From Pseudomonadota bacterium (GTDB lineage Bacteria > Bdellovibrionota_C > UBA2361 > OMII01), in NCBI GenBank assembly GCA_900299055.1, contig OMII01000026.1:1-32689 (forward strand): DNA of 32,689 bases. Direction: 5' to 3'. This document shows positions 8,855 through 16,922 of the stretch, in pieces. Both the position numbers and the translations under genes were made by a program. Position 1 is the first letter of the stretch; the number at the start of each line of letters is the position of its first letter. The notes beneath the pieces were generated by a model. That model ran no database searches, was not told the origin of the DNA, and saw only the letters and a program-made list of their open reading frames with translations.

Positions 8855-9271
8855 CTACTCCTGCGTTGGCACGTTCGTGTTAATCCACGAAATCACATCC
8901 TGCGTATGCGTGCCCGGAATGAAGATCTCCCGAACTCCAAGCTTCTTAAGCTGTTCGATGTCATCTTTCGGGATAATTCCACCACCGAAGACTATTATAT
9001 CATCGGCGCCCTCTTTTTTCAGCTTCTCTAAAAGGTCAGGAAAAAGAGTCATATGGGCGCCCGATAAGATGCTGAGCCCGATACAATCTACATCCTCCTG
9101 GATAGCGGCCCGAACAATTGCCTCTGTCGTTTGGTGAAGCCCCGTATAAATAACTTCCATTCCCGCATCACGCAGAGCGCGAGCAATAACCTTAGCCCCA
9201 CGATCATGACCATCGAGGCCCGCTTTAGCAATCAATATGCGAACTGGGCGTTTCGTTTCAGTTGTCGTCAT
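8855..9271 (-). CDS. Cobalamin-binding small subunit of acyl-CoA mutase (IcmB-like)
   Basis: 138 aa; '[29 protein letters not shown]' (DxHxxG), 'GLSILSGAH', 'VFGGGIIP'. Overlaps the large subunit ORF by 4 bp. Confidence 0.92.
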   Translation of the reverse strand: MTTTETKRPVRILIAKAGLDGHDRGAKVIARALRDAGMEVIYTGLHQTTEAIVRAAIQEDVDCIGLSILSGAHMTLFPDLLEKLKKEGADDIIVFGGGIIPKDDIEQLKKLGVREIFIPGTHTQDVISWINTNVPTQE

Positions 9272-10944
9272 AGCATTCCCGGGTCCGTATACACTCCAAA
9301 TACATCACGATAGATATCCGACACCTCTCCCAAGGTAACTCCATCTGACACAGCGTCGATAAGTATCGGCACTACGTTTCGATCCTCCCTACAAGCCGCC
9401 TCAATATCTCGCAGCGCCTGCTTGTGCTTAGCCGGATCTCGTCGCGCTTTAAATGCCTTCACACGCTCTATCTGCTCACATTCGACTGCGTGATCTATCT
9501 TAAGAGTCGGGATATCTTGCTCTCCACCCTCTTGATATTTATTAACACCGACTATCGTCTGTTCACGGGCATCGATATCAAGCTGGAACTGATAGGCCGC
9601 TTCCGCTATTTCTTTCTGCGGGAACCCTATCTCTACCGCCTTAAGCATACCGCCGAGCGCGTCAATCTGGTGGATATATGCGAGCGCCTCGTTCTCAATC
9701 TCTGTTGTAAGCCGTTCTATGTAATACGATCCTCCGAGCGGATCGATGACATTCGTAACGCCACTCTCTTCGGCGATGATCTGCTGAGTTCTAAGTGCCA
9801 CACGCACTGCATCCTCAGTTGGCAATGAAAGAGTCTCATCCATACTATTAGTATGTAGCGATTGCACACCGCCCAGCACCGCTGCCAGAGCCTGCATTGC
9901 TACTCGTGCGACGTTGTTCACGGGCTGCTGCGCGGTCAAACTGACACCTGCTGTCTGAGCATGAGTGCGAAGCTTGCACGCAGCGTCTGTCTTGGCACCA
10001 TATCGATCGCGCATGAGGCGCGCCCATAGCCGTCTTGCAGCACGGAACTTGGCGATCTCCTCAAAGAAATCATTGTGCACATCAAAGAAGAACGACAGCC
10101 GCGGAGCAAACTGATCGATATTCATCCCACGGCCAAGACAATGCTCGACGTAACCCAGACCGTCGGCGATTGTGAATGCGAGCTCCTGCACCGCCGTCGC
10201 TCCCGCCTCACGGATGTGGTAGCCACTAATACTTACTGGATTAAACTTTGGCGCCGATGAGGCACAAAACTCTATAACATCACAAACAAGTTTAACGGAT
10301 GGCGCTGGCGGGGAAATCCACTCCTTCTGCGCAATAAATTCTTTGAACATATCGTTCTGGATTGTGCCGCCCAACGCATCGAACGATATATTTCGTCGCT
10401 TAGCCACCGCAAAGTAGAGCGCGAACGCCACAGTTGCGGTGCAATTGATCGTCATCGACGTGGTCACCTGATCGAGCGCGATGCCTCCAAAGAGGGTATC
10501 CATGTCCTCTATCGTTGATACACTCACACCCTCACGACCAACTTCACCCATCGACCGAGCATTGTCAGGGTCGTATCCCATCAACGACGGCATATCAAAG
10601 GCGGTTGAAAGTCCCGTTTGCCCGTGCTCAAGGAGGTATTTAAATCGTCGATTGGTGTCTTGGGGGGTTCCGAATCCCGCAAACTGGCGCATCGTCCATA
10701 GACGACCACGATACATCGTTGGCTGAACTCCTCGAGTAAATGGATACTCACCAGGGTAGCCAAGATCACGTTGATAGTCGAAATCTCCGCCATTCTCTGC
10801 GGTGACTAGCTCCGGTTGGTCCCGAAAACTGATCGACTTGAAGCTATGGCGACGCTCCCTCTGCGTCGAATAGACACCCTCGCGCCACTGATTATAGGAG
10901 GCACTCTTCGCAAACGCCTGTGCGGGCTCTTTCTTCTTTGTCAT
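9268..10944 (-). CDS. B12-dependent acyl-CoA mutase large subunit (isobutyryl-CoA-mutase-type active site)
   Basis: '[51 protein letters not shown]', '[17 protein letters not shown]', '[30 protein letters not shown]'. F88 and Q206 occupy the positions of MCM Tyr89 and Arg207. Confidence 0.93.
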   Translation of the reverse strand: MTKKKEPAQAFAKSASYNQWREGVYSTQRERRHSFKSISFRDQPELVTAENGGDFDYQRDLGYPGEYPFTRGVQPTMYRGRLWTMRQFAGFGTPQDTNRRFKYLLEHGQTGLSTAFDMPSLMGYDPDNARSMGEVGREGVSVSTIEDMDTLFGGIALDQVTTSMTINCTATVAFALYFAVAKRRNISFDALGGTIQNDMFKEFIAQKEWISPPAPSVKLVCDVIEFCASSAPKFNPVSISGYHIREAGATAVQELAFTIADGLGYVEHCLGRGMNIDQFAPRLSFFFDVHNDFFEEIAKFRAARRLWARLMRDRYGAKTDAACKLRTHAQTAGVSLTAQQPVNNVARVAMQALAAVLGGVQSLHTNSMDETLSLPTEDAVRVALRTQQIIAEESGVTNVIDPLGGSYYIERLTTEIENEALAYIHQIDALGGMLKAVEIGFPQKEIAEAAYQFQLDIDAREQTIVGVNKYQEGGEQDIPTLKIDHAVECEQIERVKAFKARRDPAKHKQALRDIEAACREDRNVVPILIDAVSDGVTLGEVSDIYRDVFGVYTDPGML

Positions 10945-10981
10945 AGCTACCTGTTACGTCCTGGGCACAAACACCCGTACA

Positions 10982-12142
10982 CTACTCCTTCAGAAGCTGC
11001 GTGGCTATGAGGATACGCTGAATCTCACTTGTGCCCTCGTAAATCTCTGTAATTTTTGCGTCTCTTAAGTGCCTCTCTGCCGGATAATCGGTCACGAAGC
11101 CATATCCGCCATGAATCTGGATGCCCTTCACAGCACACATCATGGCTGTCTCCGAAGCGAAGAGCTTGGCCATTGCAGCCTGCCTCACATAGGGCTGTTT
11201 TCGATCCTTTCTCTTTGCGGCGTCGAGGGTAAGATAGCGCGCGCTGTCGATGTGGCACACCATATCGGCGATGTAGTTCTGGATCGATTGGTGCTCACAA
11301 ATCTTTTTGCCGAAGGCCTTGCGCTCCTGAGCATATCGAAGCGCGTCATCAAGAGCCGAGCGAGCGATCCCAACCGCCTGCGAAGCAACTCCAATACGAC
11401 CACCGTTTAGCGTCGTCATCGCCACCAAAAAGCCACGGTTCTCTTCGTAAAGCAACGCGCTCTTGGGAAGCTTGACCTCATCGTACATAATGCTGGAAGT
11501 GGGCGAACCACGAATACCCATCTTGTCTTCCTTCTTACCCAACGAGATGCCCGGCAAGTTCATATCATGAACAAAGGCAGTCACACCTTTGTTACCCTTA
11601 CTCGTATCAGAAGTAGCGAACAGGACACACACACCTGCTTCCGGAGCATTTGTAATCCAGTTCTTAGTTCCGTTAATGACGTAGTTATCGCCTTCCTTAC
11701 GAAAAGTTGTAGTTATCGCGGCCGCGTCACTGCCTGTTCCAGGCTCAGAGAGCGCGAAACACCCTAGCGCCTTCCCAGAAGCGAGCTTAGGGAGGAAGTA
11801 TTGTTTCTGCTCAGGCGTTCCGTAATCAACAATCGGGGTGACACAGAGCGAGGTATGCGCGCTCACAATTATACCTGTAGAAGCACACGCCGCTGACAAT
11901 TCCTCTACGATGAGCGCATATGCAAGCGTCGACAAACCAGCGCCCCCGTACTCTGTTGGCACTATCGCGCCCATTAATCCTAGTTCTCCCATCTTAGGAA
12001 GAAGTTCTTTCGGAAAATAATGCTCTCGGTCAATCTTTGCGGCGAGCGGCGCCACCTCTTTTTCAGCGAAGGCTTTTGCCGTATTACACGCAAAGTTCTC
12101 CTCTTCTGACAGATCAAATGCGACGCTATCTCTCCACACCAT
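10982..12142 (-). CDS. Acyl-CoA dehydrogenase (short-chain/butyryl or isobutyryl-CoA type)
   Basis: 'CFALSEPGTGSDAAAITTTFRKEGDNYVINGTKNWITNA' and 'KITEIYEGTSEIQRILIATQLL' with the catalytic Glu position. Confidence 0.93.
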   Translation of the reverse strand: MVWRDSVAFDLSEEENFACNTAKAFAEKEVAPLAAKIDREHYFPKELLPKMGELGLMGAIVPTEYGGAGLSTLAYALIVEELSAACASTGIIVSAHTSLCVTPIVDYGTPEQKQYFLPKLASGKALGCFALSEPGTGSDAAAITTTFRKEGDNYVINGTKNWITNAPEAGVCVLFATSDTSKGNKGVTAFVHDMNLPGISLGKKEDKMGIRGSPTSSIMYDEVKLPKSALLYEENRGFLVAMTTLNGGRIGVASQAVGIARSALDDALRYAQERKAFGKKICEHQSIQNYIADMVCHIDSARYLTLDAAKRKDRKQPYVRQAAMAKLFASETAMMCAVKGIQIHGGYGFVTDYPAERHLRDAKITEIYEGTSEIQRILIATQLLKE

Positions 12143-12168
12143 ACAAGTGTCCCCTATTAACCGTGTTC

Positions 12169-12963
12169 CTAGCGCCCCGTGAAGGAGGCCTTTCGCTTCT
12201 CGACAAAAGCAGTCATCCCCTCTTCTCGATCTGCAGTTCCGAAGAGCCGTAAGAACTCCTCAACTTCAAGCCGCAGCCCAGACAGGAGCGTGTTATCTTG
12301 CGCCGCGTTAATTACTCGCTTGGCCCCTTGCACAGCCAGAGGTGCCTTACTAGCTATCGTCTCGGCTATCTTCGAAACGTGATCCATAAGCTCCGCGTCT
12401 GGAACTACCTTCTCAGCTAAACCTATTGCGAAGGCCTCGGTCGCCGAGATGAGGTCTCCTGTGTAGCACAGGCGTCGTGCCTGCCCTATTCCGCAACGCT
12501 GGATCAATCGCTGCGTGCCGCCAAACCCTGGAATAATCCCGAGGTTAACCTCTGGTTGACCCAACTTCGCACTTTCTGAGCAAACGATAAGGTCACACGA
12601 AAGCGCGAGCTCTAGGCCTCCTCCCAGAGCGAACCCGTTTATCGCCGCGATAACAGGAACGCGACACGTCTCAATAGCTCGCATCGTTCGCTGCCCCAGC
12701 TCTACGTAATCCGCTATCGGTCGAGCTCCCAACCCTTGCATCGAGCGGATATCAGCACCGGCAACGAAGGCCTTAGGACCACTTCCCGTAATAACGACCG
12801 CTGTTACCGTGTGGTCTCGTGCTATCGCCTGAAATTCGTTCAGGAGGCTCTGGAGTACGTCAGCATTGAGAGCATTAAGACTCTCCGGTCGATTGATGGC
12901 AATTGTCCAAACCCTCTCGCCACGGGTGACAAGTATGCAATTTTCCTCATGAACGGTGCCCAT
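12169..12963 (-). CDS. Enoyl-CoA hydratase (crotonase family)
   Basis: 'FVAGADIRSMQ', 'NGFALGGGLELALSCDLIVCSESAKLGQPEVNLGIIPGFGGTQRL', with both catalytic Glu positions (GGGLE, GQPE). Confidence 0.92.
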   Translation of the reverse strand: MGTVHEENCILVTRGERVWTIAINRPESLNALNADVLQSLLNEFQAIARDHTVTAVVITGSGPKAFVAGADIRSMQGLGARPIADYVELGQRTMRAIETCRVPVIAAINGFALGGGLELALSCDLIVCSESAKLGQPEVNLGIIPGFGGTQRLIQRCGIGQARRLCYTGDLISATEAFAIGLAEKVVPDAELMDHVSKIAETIASKAPLAVQGAKRVINAAQDNTLLSGLRLEVEEFLRLFGTADREEGMTAFVEKRKASFTGR

Positions 12964-13066
12964 ATCGATTCCCCCCTGCGAGCTAAAACTCGCCTATAAT
13001 TGTACCCCTGTTTCTGGGTTAGGGCTACCAATAGATTAGCGCCTGGAGAGGGCAAATTGTGCAGTA

Positions 13067-13420
13067 TTAGCCGGGGGGCCAGCTGAGATCTCGCCCCCCT
13101 AAGAGGTGGAGATGCAAATGAAAAACAGTCTGCCCACCATGCCGCCCGATATTAGTCACAACACGATACCCGCCATCCTCTAACCCCTCTTGGCGGGCAA
13201 TCTCAGCGACAGCGAGCATAAGGTCACCTAGCACACCTCGATGCTCTGGGGTCGAGTGCGCTAGACTTACAATCGGCTCCTTGGGGATCACGACGATATG
13301 CGTTGGCGCCTGGGGAGCTATATCGCGGAACGCTAAAACCGATTCCGTCTCATACACAATCGTCGCTGGTATCTCGCGACGGATAATCTTTCCAAAGATC
13401 GTATCTCCACCGTGACTCAC
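13067..13420 (-). CDS. HIT family protein
   Basis: 'DTIFGKIIRREIPATIVYE' start and 'QTVFHLHLHLLGGRDLSWPPG' HxHxH motif and C-terminus. Confidence 0.92.
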   Translation of the reverse strand: MSHGGDTIFGKIIRREIPATIVYETESVLAFRDIAPQAPTHIVVIPKEPIVSLAHSTPEHRGVLGDLMLAVAEIARQEGLEDGGYRVVTNIGRHGGQTVFHLHLHLLGGRDLSWPPG

Positions 13421-13467
13421 CGTTTCATCCTCCCCACTCTGCGCTCAGGCACTACACAAACTCTTCA

Positions 13468-15615
13468 CTACACGTTGAGGGCGAAATTAAAATTTCGCTC
13501 CGGCTCGCCGACATCCGTCACGTACGCGCCACCTGAAGCTTCATCATACTCAACTTGGATAAGGTGTTGAACCCCATCTTTTATGTCGTCGAGGTGCGTG
13601 ATAATGACTATCTGCTCGAAGCGTCTCCTAAGCTTCTCGAGAAGCGCCAAGACATTTCCTCTTCGACCCTCATCAAGTGAGCCAAAAACCTCGTCGAGCA
13701 TCAAAAGCGAGAAACTCTGTCCCGCCCGCTCCGCGAGCATATGCGAGAGCGAGATACGCATACAGAGGTTGAGGATATCCTCCTCACCACCGCTGATTAC
13801 CCGCTTAGCCTCACCATCCTCGAGAACTGTGGGGCTAAAATCTTCCTCCAACTCAACGGCTGAGTATCGCCCATCAGTGAGGTCCGCCAGATATTCGCTT
13901 GCCAACTCCGCCAAACGAGGGCGGATCGAGGAGTTAACGGACTTACGGAAATCAGTCACTATCCGATCGCATTCATCAAACACCCGCACGTCGCGCCTAA
14001 GCTTCTCTACGTCAGCACGTCGCTCGTCGAACTTAGCCAGCTCCTCCTTCGAGCGCGTCACCATCGCCTCATGCGTATTTAATTCGCCCTCTAAACGCAC
14101 TCGCTGAAGACGTGCGACCTCGAGAAGCCGCTGCGAAGCGTCATGAGCTCCCTTCTCTTTTGCATAGTCGTCCTCCGAAAACTGGAGGACCCGCAACCTC
14201 TCCCTGGCGCGTTCAACATCTTCTGCAACACTCGCTATTTCACCCTCAATAGACGCTCGAGCACTTTGTAGCTGTACGACTTTTTCGCCTAGTTGCTGGC
14301 AGGTTTGAAGCTCATGCAGGCGTGCCTGTAATTTTTGAAGCGCCTCCGACTCTTCTCGCTGTCTGCGACGGGCTTGCTCCACCGACTCAGGCGCTACGCT
14401 CCGCTGACGCTCAGACTCGAGAAGTTCGGCACTGCGTCTCTTTAACGTTGCAATCTCTTCTCGCAGATGATGACTCACGCCCTCAAATGACTCGCCCAGT
14501 GGCTGGCCACAGGTAGGGCACTCACTCGTGGCGTCGAGATCTCCGATTTTTTTGGCTTTTTTGGTTAGTTGCTCAACCTGACGCTCAAGAGCACCTCGTT
14601 CGGCCGCTACACCGGACACCCCAGCTTTCCAAGCGACCTCTTCCTCGTGAAGCCTGCGATTAGATTCCTCCAGGCTATCGCGTCTCGTTGCTATCTCCCG
14701 CTTTACCTCGGACAACGCTTCATTGAGATCGCGAGACCCTATAAGAGGCTTCAACGCGCGCGCAAGCTCGTCTTGACCCACAACTAGCGAATCATCGGTA
14801 GCACGACGCCGCTTCATCCGTTCTTCGAGTCGAACCTCGAGCGCCTGCACCACATCCCGCTCTTTAAGAAATCGCAAGCGACCGTCTTCAAGCTTATACA
14901 TCCTTTCATGAACAATAGAGAAATCACTCTCCACTTTCATCAATGACTGCACTGCGTCATTGTGACGCTCTTTTACTTTTAAAAGAGCGTCTCGTTCTTG
15001 AACTAATCGAGCCTCGATCTCTTCGCGACTCCCTAGACTCGCCTCATAGCCCACCAGGACTGATCGCTTATCTCGGCGATCGCCTCTCAACAACTCTTGA
15101 AGCTCTTCAAGTCGATTATAACCCATCATCCGAATGATGAATTTCTCTCGCTCTGTGGCCCCTTTTTTACCGCTCAGAAACTCAAGGCCTTTTTGCTCCG
15201 TGCAGTAGGTAGCCACAAACTCCTCATGCGACATCCCGATCAGCGTCCCAATCTTGTTCGACACCTCCCGGTTACCCGAAGCAATCGCCACCGCGTCGCC
15301 ACCGACAAAAAGCGCAGCTTCGGTCAGCGACCTCTCAATTTTAAAGACGACACCCTCGTGATCGATAGCAAGCTCGACTCGCATCTCTTGCTCGCGCTTA
15401 CCCCTTCCGGTTTTAAAGGGTGCCGTGCGGGTTCTCACATCTTCAAGTTTTCCGCGCAGCGCTTTTGAACCAAATAAAGCAAACGCTATCGCTTCCAAGA
15501 TAGTGGTCTTACCCGAGCCATTTGTTCCAATGACCCCTACGAGGCCGTCTGGGAACTGCACAGAGCTCTCCACGTGCTGACGAAAATAGCGCATCGTAAG
15601 ACTACGAAGCTTCAT
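13468..15615 (-). CDS. sbcC: SbcC/Rad50-like ATPase, DNA repair
   Basis: Walker A 'GTNGSGKTTILEAIAFALFG'; zinc hook 'CPTCGQP' in a coiled coil; C-terminal 'VISGGEEDILNLCMRISLSHML', 'LLMLDEVFGSLDEGRR'. Confidence 0.9.
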   Translation of the reverse strand: MKLRSLTMRYFRQHVESSVQFPDGLVGVIGTNGSGKTTILEAIAFALFGSKALRGKLEDVRTRTAPFKTGRGKREQEMRVELAIDHEGVVFKIERSLTEAALFVGGDAVAIASGNREVSNKIGTLIGMSHEEFVATYCTEQKGLEFLSGKKGATEREKFIIRMMGYNRLEELQELLRGDRRDKRSVLVGYEASLGSREEIEARLVQERDALLKVKERHNDAVQSLMKVESDFSIVHERMYKLEDGRLRFLKERDVVQALEVRLEERMKRRRATDDSLVVGQDELARALKPLIGSRDLNEALSEVKREIATRRDSLEESNRRLHEEEVAWKAGVSGVAAERGALERQVEQLTKKAKKIGDLDATSECPTCGQPLGESFEGVSHHLREEIATLKRRSAELLESERQRSVAPESVEQARRRQREESEALQKLQARLHELQTCQQLGEKVVQLQSARASIEGEIASVAEDVERARERLRVLQFSEDDYAKEKGAHDASQRLLEVARLQRVRLEGELNTHEAMVTRSKEELAKFDERRADVEKLRRDVRVFDECDRIVTDFRKSVNSSIRPRLAELASEYLADLTDGRYSAVELEEDFSPTVLEDGEAKRVISGGEEDILNLCMRISLSHMLAERAGQSFSLLMLDEVFGSLDEGRRGNVLALLEKLRRRFEQIVIITHLDDIKDGVQHLIQVEYDEASGGAYVTDVGEPERNFNFALNV

Positions 15616-16777
15616 ACGACGCCTCTACTTTTGACAGGTAGTCCCCCAGAACTTCAGCAATATCGTCGCTTGTTATGCCTGGCGCGTCCCACGTCTTACT
15701 AAAATCGAGCAACTGATCACGTAACAGTCCGCGGCCCGGCTGTGCGACCGCCTTCACATCACCGTAGGTCTGTACGAAAGCCACCTCCAATGTGAGATGC
15801 AAAGCTTTCGCGCGAAGTGCGCGCAATGCCTTATGATCAAGGTTTTTATAAGTCTCACGAGTAATGTTGCCAATGTGCAGCCGAGCAATTTTACCCTCAA
15901 GTCCTCCTGGAACCCCCGCCACAACTTCCTCTATTCGTTCCATTAGGGTCTCAGGCGTCAAATCGAGCGCATCGATTGGGTCCAGCACGACTACTTCACG
16001 AGGAGATGTGAGCGGATGGAAGGTACGCTTCCCTGTTGGAAGATTCACCTCTAAAAAACCTTTTAATTCTTTTCCCTCAGCCCAGATATTCGCTGACGTG
16101 TGCTCAAGCGATCCTGAGTAGAATGCATTCAAACCAACAATCTTATGAATATGCACGTGCCCAAGAGCAATATAGTCCCACTCGTGTGGTTGAAGAGCTT
16201 TCAGCTCTACCTCTGCGCCACCAAAATCACTTATCCACCGCTCATTAACCTGCGCGTGGGCGACCAAGATGTTGTGTGGGAATCGATCATCGGCGCGTAG
16301 CGAGTACTGAGAGAGATTCTCCATCGCTGAATGCGGGAGACACGTTACCGCCAACCCTTTCTCGGGAAATGTAAAAACCTCCATGCCCGTATCCGCGACG
16401 AACACACCATCGATCTCACATAGAAGCTGTAACACTGAGCCGGTGTCGACCCGCTTTGGTGCCTCGTGGTTACCTCCAACGATAATAATTGGCGAGCCAA
16501 GCTCGCGCGATAATTTTCGCAACTGCCGAAAACAGAATGTGACGATGGCGTTCGAGGGGCGGACCGCGTGAAACAGGTCACCCGCGATAATCACAACATC
16601 TGGCTTGCAGGAGATGACTCGCTGCACAGCCTCCTGAAATGCCAAATTTACATCCACCTCACGCTGATTGAGTCCCGACTTAGCGATCCGATTGTATCGG
16701 CGATATCCGAGGTGAACATCAGAGAGATGACACACCCGCAGTGATGGTTTTTTTGAAGACTTGTCGGCGGCTACCAT
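15602..16777 (-). CDS. sbcD: SbcD/Mre11-like exonuclease
   Basis: 'RVCHLSDVHLGYRRYN', 'VVIIAGDLFHAVRPS', 'IIVGGNHEAPKR', 'ALGHVHIHK' phosphoesterase motifs; 14-bp overlap with sbcC. Confidence 0.9.
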   Translation of the reverse strand: MVAADKSSKKPSLRVCHLSDVHLGYRRYNRIAKSGLNQREVDVNLAFQEAVQRVISCKPDVVIIAGDLFHAVRPSNAIVTFCFRQLRKLSRELGSPIIIVGGNHEAPKRVDTGSVLQLLCEIDGVFVADTGMEVFTFPEKGLAVTCLPHSAMENLSQYSLRADDRFPHNILVAHAQVNERWISDFGGAEVELKALQPHEWDYIALGHVHIHKIVGLNAFYSGSLEHTSANIWAEGKELKGFLEVNLPTGKRTFHPLTSPREVVVLDPIDALDLTPETLMERIEEVVAGVPGGLEGKIARLHIGNITRETYKNLDHKALRALRAKALHLTLEVAFVQTYGDVKAVAQPGRGLLRDQLLDFSKTWDAPGITSDDIAEVLGDYLSKVEASYEAS

Positions 16778-16855
16778 ACCCGCCTACGGTACTAGAGCGG
16801 AGACAATAGTTCAATTCAATTACCGGTATCTATCTCCTTGTAACAACGGCCCGTC

Positions 16856-16898
16856 AGCCCCGCAAAGAAGCCCTCAATCGAGCATCTTTGACGGGGCT
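16856..16898 (-). terminator. Terminator-like hairpin downstream of the pectate-lyase-like gene
   Basis: AGCCCCGCAAAG (16856-16867) pairs with CTTTGaCGGGGCT (16886-16898) with one bulge; no U-tract. Confidence 0.45.
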
Positions 16899-16922
16899 TA
16901 CCCAGGCCTACTCGAGCGACGC

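Noticed and set aside
9268-10944. Simple annotation as methylmalonyl-CoA mutase (mutA/mutB)
   Set aside because: Residues at the Tyr89 and Arg207 positions are Phe and Gln, which argues for an ICM-type enzyme; symbol left empty because it is unproven.
13073-13099. GGGGGG/CCCCCC stem at the end of the HIT gene
   Set aside because: Formed by the C-terminal codons of the conserved HIT tail (GGRDLSWPPG); may contribute to termination but is explained by coding constraint.
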